A stretch of 16,381 nucleotides of DNA from contig CAAGDP010000177.1 of assembly GCA_900768635.1 (NCBI GenBank), positions 1 to 16,381 of the forward strand. Reading direction: 5' to 3'. Below, piece after piece: positions 14,236 through 16,381 of the stretch. Within the stretch, counting starts at the first letter, position 1, and each line of letters starts with the position of its first letter. A model generated the notes under the pieces. It had not been told where the DNA came from, did no database searches, and saw only the letters and a program-made list of their open reading frames with translations. This DNA is from Enterobacterales bacterium. Its GTDB lineage: Bacteria > Pseudomonadota > Gammaproteobacteria > Enterobacterales > Succinivibrionaceae. The translations under genes were made by a program, and so were the position numbers.

Positions 14236-15054
14236 ATGTTTGAAGGACTTTTGTGTTACCGGGACGCTATTGAAATGTTGCTGAACAACATTAAGGCGTA
14301 TTTTGCCCTGGTTGTTATGAATCTTCTGTTCTTTGCACTACTGCTGCTTGTGCCCTCCGGAGTATTTATTGCCCTGCAGGAACCTGCCCTGGGTGTTCAG
14401 GCTCCCATAGCAGCGGGAATGTCTGCCACTATAATTTTCCTCATCTGCAATTTTATGATGCTGACAATATCTGCTAATGCAGTAAAATTTGATGCGGGAA
14501 ACAGTTCATTCCGATTCCGGGATCTGCTGCAATGCGGCATATCAAAGTGGAAGATGTGTATGATGAGCATAGGCTTCAATTTTATTGTATTCACTGCCTA
14601 CTTCTTCCTGGTAGCCGTGCTTAAAACCCTTGCCGACAATACTGTGCTTATTCCATTCCTGTCATTTATTCTTCTGGCGGAAATTATTATCAGCGTCTAT
14701 TTTTATGTTCTGGTATGGGAAACCAATTCCACCGGTGATTTTAAACCTGCAGTTTATGCAGCGTTTTCCAAAATACGTAAATATCCAAAGCTCACCTATG
14801 GTTTTCTTCCCATGTGCATCATATTCGGACTGGTAACAGCATATCTTATTTATGCATTTCTGAATGGAATGTGGAATATTGTTACAGTGATGCAACGTCC
14901 GGAACTGGCAATTGATATGCAGCAATCTGTTCTGCATGTATTATTTTCATCTTTTCTTCTGATCCTGCTTAATACCATAAATCTCTGCGCCAAAGGAATG
15001 TTCCTCCGGGCAATTGAACGAAAGGAGCAGGAAGTAAAAAGGTTTATTGACTGA
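14236..15054 (+). CDS. Six-helix inner-membrane protein of unknown function
   Basis: This 272-residue hydrophobic protein has about six membrane segments: near residues 22-48, 56-80, 110-130, 135-160, 192-216 and 232-256. The longest soluble stretches are short and charged ('KFDAGNSSFRFRDLL', 'SKIRKYPKL'), and the C-terminus is basic and charged ('AIERKEQEVKRFID'). There is no signal peptide and no enzyme motif. The layout recalls YciC/DUF-type bundled integral proteins that are called hypothetical, but I cannot place it. AAGGA sits seven bases before the ATG. It follows the small RNA and its structured leader, and ends in its own terminator. Confidence 0.8.
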   Translation: MFEGLLCYRDAIEMLLNNIKAYFALVVMNLLFFALLLLVPSGVFIALQEPALGVQAPIAAGMSATIIFLICNFMMLTISANAVKFDAGNSSFRFRDLLQCGISKWKMCMMSIGFNFIVFTAYFFLVAVLKTLADNTVLIPFLSFILLAEIIISVYFYVLVWETNSTGDFKPAVYAAFSKIRKYPKLTYGFLPMCIIFGLVTAYLIYAFLNGMWNIVTVMQRPELAIDMQQSVLHVLFSSFLLILLNTINLCAKGMFLRAIERKEQEVKRFID

Positions 15055-15063
15055 AATTGACCC

Positions 15064-15089
15064 CGCCACCTCTAATGTGGCGTTTTTCT
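15064..15089 (+). terminator. Rho-independent terminator after the membrane protein gene
   Basis: CGCCAC/GTGGCG (15064-15069 and 15077-15082) with a seven-base loop is followed by TTTTTCT. It lies ten bases after the stop. In the opposite direction the stem is followed by GGGG, so it does not serve ilvY. Confidence 0.88.
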
Positions 15090-15114
15090 GTCACAGATCA
15101 GTTTTTGTCCGGTT

Positions 15115-15981
15115 TCAGGCAAGCAATTCTTCGGCAACTGTCCAGAATGCTTTAAGAACAGGCTCTTCTGCCCGGCTGCGACTCATACATAAAGAAACAT
15201 CAAAAGGAGTAAGTTCCGGTTTAAGGGCAATAATCTGCACATTATTTCCCACCGGACTTTTATCAACTACTGCCGCAGGTACCACGCCCATACCGCACCC
15301 CAGGGAAACCATGCTGACAATAGCCTCATTTCCGGCAACCTCCGCATAAATATTCATCTTCATCTGCCGTGAGGAAAACCAGTCCTCGATACGACGCCGC
15401 AATAATCCCTGTTCCGGAAGGATTATGGGTACCGAGCTTAAATCGTCAGTATTGACATGACTTCCCACCGGTGCAATAAAAACCAGGGGAATAGATGACA
15501 CCGACTTAAACATAACCTTGTTAAAAGAAATATCCGGACGGGCCGCAATAGCTATATCTGTTTTGGAGGACATAACCTTACTTACCGCCAATGCAGCATC
15601 TCCGGTTTCAATACGCAATTCAATATGAGGGTAGCGCTCCTGAAATCCCGACAGAATTTTAGGAAGAATAAAATAACTGGCGGTAACTGAACAGTAAACA
15701 CGGATTTGACCCCGAATATTACTGCTGACACTTTTAACCTCCCGCTTGAGAAGATTTAACTCTTCCAAAAAGGAAGATGCAAAACTTTCTAACCTCGACC
15801 CTGCAGGGGTAAGTGAAACCTGTTTGGTACTGCGACAAAACAAAGAACAATCCAGCTCCCGTTCCAAACGCTGGATACTCCTAGTTAAAGTGGAGGGACT
15901 CTGGGCGGTAAGATCGGCAGCCTGAGAATAATTCAGGGTTTTACACAGTGCCGCAAATGATTTCAAATCCTTGGTATCCAA
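15115..15981 (-). CDS. ilvY: LysR-family transcriptional regulator IlvY
   Basis: This 288-residue regulator is near the E. coli length (297). The winged helix-turn-helix spans about residues 1-60 ('QSPSTLTRSIQRLERELD', 'LTPAG'). The effector domain carries segments close to E. coli IlvY: 'CSVTASYFILPKIL', 'ETGDAA', 'QGLLRRRIEDWF' and 'NEAIVSMVSLGCGMGVVP'. IlvY activates ilvC (acetohydroxyacid isomeroreductase) in response to acetolactate or acetohydroxybutyrate. The start is TTG with AGGAG nine bases upstream. In many gammaproteobacteria ilvC is divergent from ilvY; here the divergent neighbour is an AAA-ATPase-like gene, so the pair has been split or rearranged. Confidence 0.87.
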   Translation of the reverse strand: MDTKDLKSFAALCKTLNYSQAADLTAQSPSTLTRSIQRLERELDCSLFCRSTKQVSLTPAGSRLESFASSFLEELNLLKREVKSVSSNIRGQIRVYCSVTASYFILPKILSGFQERYPHIELRIETGDAALAVSKVMSSKTDIAIAARPDISFNKVMFKSVSSIPLVFIAPVGSHVNTDDLSSVPIILPEQGLLRRRIEDWFSSRQMKMNIYAEVAGNEAIVSMVSLGCGMGVVPAAVVDKSPVGNNVQIIALKPELTPFDVSLCMSRSRAEEPVLKAFWTVAEELLA

Positions 15982-16265
15982 AGTAATAAACTCCTTTTGC
16001 CGATTATTTCACCACAGAACACTGTTTGTCTCAAGTATCAGCAAATCTTCTGCTATTTTCAACCAGGAATTGCAGAAAAGGTGGATCCTGCAGATCTGAA
16101 AGAACATGCTTTATTTTCAGCAACAAATCTTCAATGAGATTGATAATAACTAAAACTTTTCTATCATGAAGTTTAAACCGGAATCACGAAGATTTATCAG
16201 GGGATATGTTATACTTATTCTGACTGCTGTCACATCGTGAGATAATGAGTTGAGGTAATTCAGGA
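15982..16265. promoter_or_regulatory. Divergent region between ilvY and the AAA-ATPase-like gene
   Basis: No gene is seen in these 284 bases. TGCAG-N12-CTGCA (16071-16075 and 16088-16092) is an inverted repeat whose spacing would suit a LysR-type operator, possibly for ilvY autoregulation. TATACT (16210-16215) may be a -10 for the rightward gene, with no good -35 found. Confidence 0.35.
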
Positions 16266-16381
16266 ATGTTGAAGCCTATAGGTATTGGAACAGAGTTCTT
16301 TCATAAGCTTATGGAAAACAACTGTTATTATGTGGATAAGACCACTTTTATCAGAACGATATTTCAAGAGAATCAGTCAGA
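16266..16381 (+). CDS. N-terminus of an AAA-ATPase-like/PD-(D/E)XK nuclease family protein, truncated by the edge
   Basis: The first 38 residues are visible. 'PIGIGTEFFHKLMENNCYYVDKT' followed by 'TFIRTIF' matches the start of the AAA-ATPase-like family (often fused to a C-terminal PD-(D/E)XK nuclease-like domain), where YYVDKT precedes the P-loop region. These proteins occur in many copies in some gut anaerobes, and their function is not established. GAGG lies ten bases before the ATG. The P-loop and the rest are beyond the window. Confidence 0.75.
   Translation, partial: MLKPIGIGTEFFHKLMENNCYYVDKTTFIRTIFQENQS

Noticed and set aside
1..16381. CRISPR array, tRNA or rRNA genes
   Set aside because: No regularly spaced direct repeats, no tRNA-like cloverleaf and no rRNA-like stretch were noticed on either strand.

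Overview
The window looks like a piece of chromosome from an anaerobic gammaproteobacterium, possibly Succinivibrionaceae. The right-hand third supports this: an SstT-type Ser/Thr:Na+ symporter, an IlvY regulator, a small RNA built like the CsrB/RsmZ family, and the start of an 'AAA-ATPase-like' gene with the YYVDKT signature. The genus-level guess is inference only.

Region 1 (about 1-11,760) is AT-rich; a sampled 60-base line inside it is about 33% G+C, against about 55% for a line in sstT. Apart from an edge fragment, all of its genes lie on the minus strand. Positions 10545 to 368 hold one tightly packed set of 13 genes. In transcription order they are: PseH-like GNAT acyltransferase, acyl carrier protein (ACP), KAS III, alpha/beta-hydrolase, free-standing adenylation enzyme, short-chain reductase (SDR), AAC(3)-fold acyltransferase, ACP, KAS III, ACP, KAS III, SDR, GNAT acyltransferase. 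Three ACP genes are each followed directly by a KAS III gene. Upstream, as a separate unit ending in its own terminator, lies a formyltransferase. Read together, this is an acyl-group assembly line. The adenylation enzyme could load an amino or other acid on a carrier, three KAS III enzymes could condense, two SDRs could reduce beta-keto groups, and up to three N-acyltransferases plus a formyltransferase could move the products onto an amine, most plausibly an amino sugar. ACP/KAS III/SDR/acyltransferase sets are known from flagellin-glycosylation islands (Pseudomonas modified viosamine carries a 3-hydroxybutyryl group), and the PseH-like lead gene fits that setting. The threefold ACP-KAS III array with an adenylation enzyme goes beyond those sets, and I do not recognise it as a described system.

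Region 2 (about 12,400-15,090, plus strand) has sstT with a clear terminator. Then comes an unannotated small RNA of about 119 nt (13998-14116) with eight GGA motifs, at least four in hairpin loops, ending in a terminator whose loop also shows AGGAU. After it is a gene for an unrecognised six-helix membrane protein with a strong hairpin in its leader.

Region 3 (15,115-16,381) has ilvY on the minus strand, without ilvC next to it, and the truncated AAA-ATPase-like gene running off the right edge.

Several starts were moved to internal codons with better ribosome binding sites (two ACPs and the AAC(3)-fold gene).
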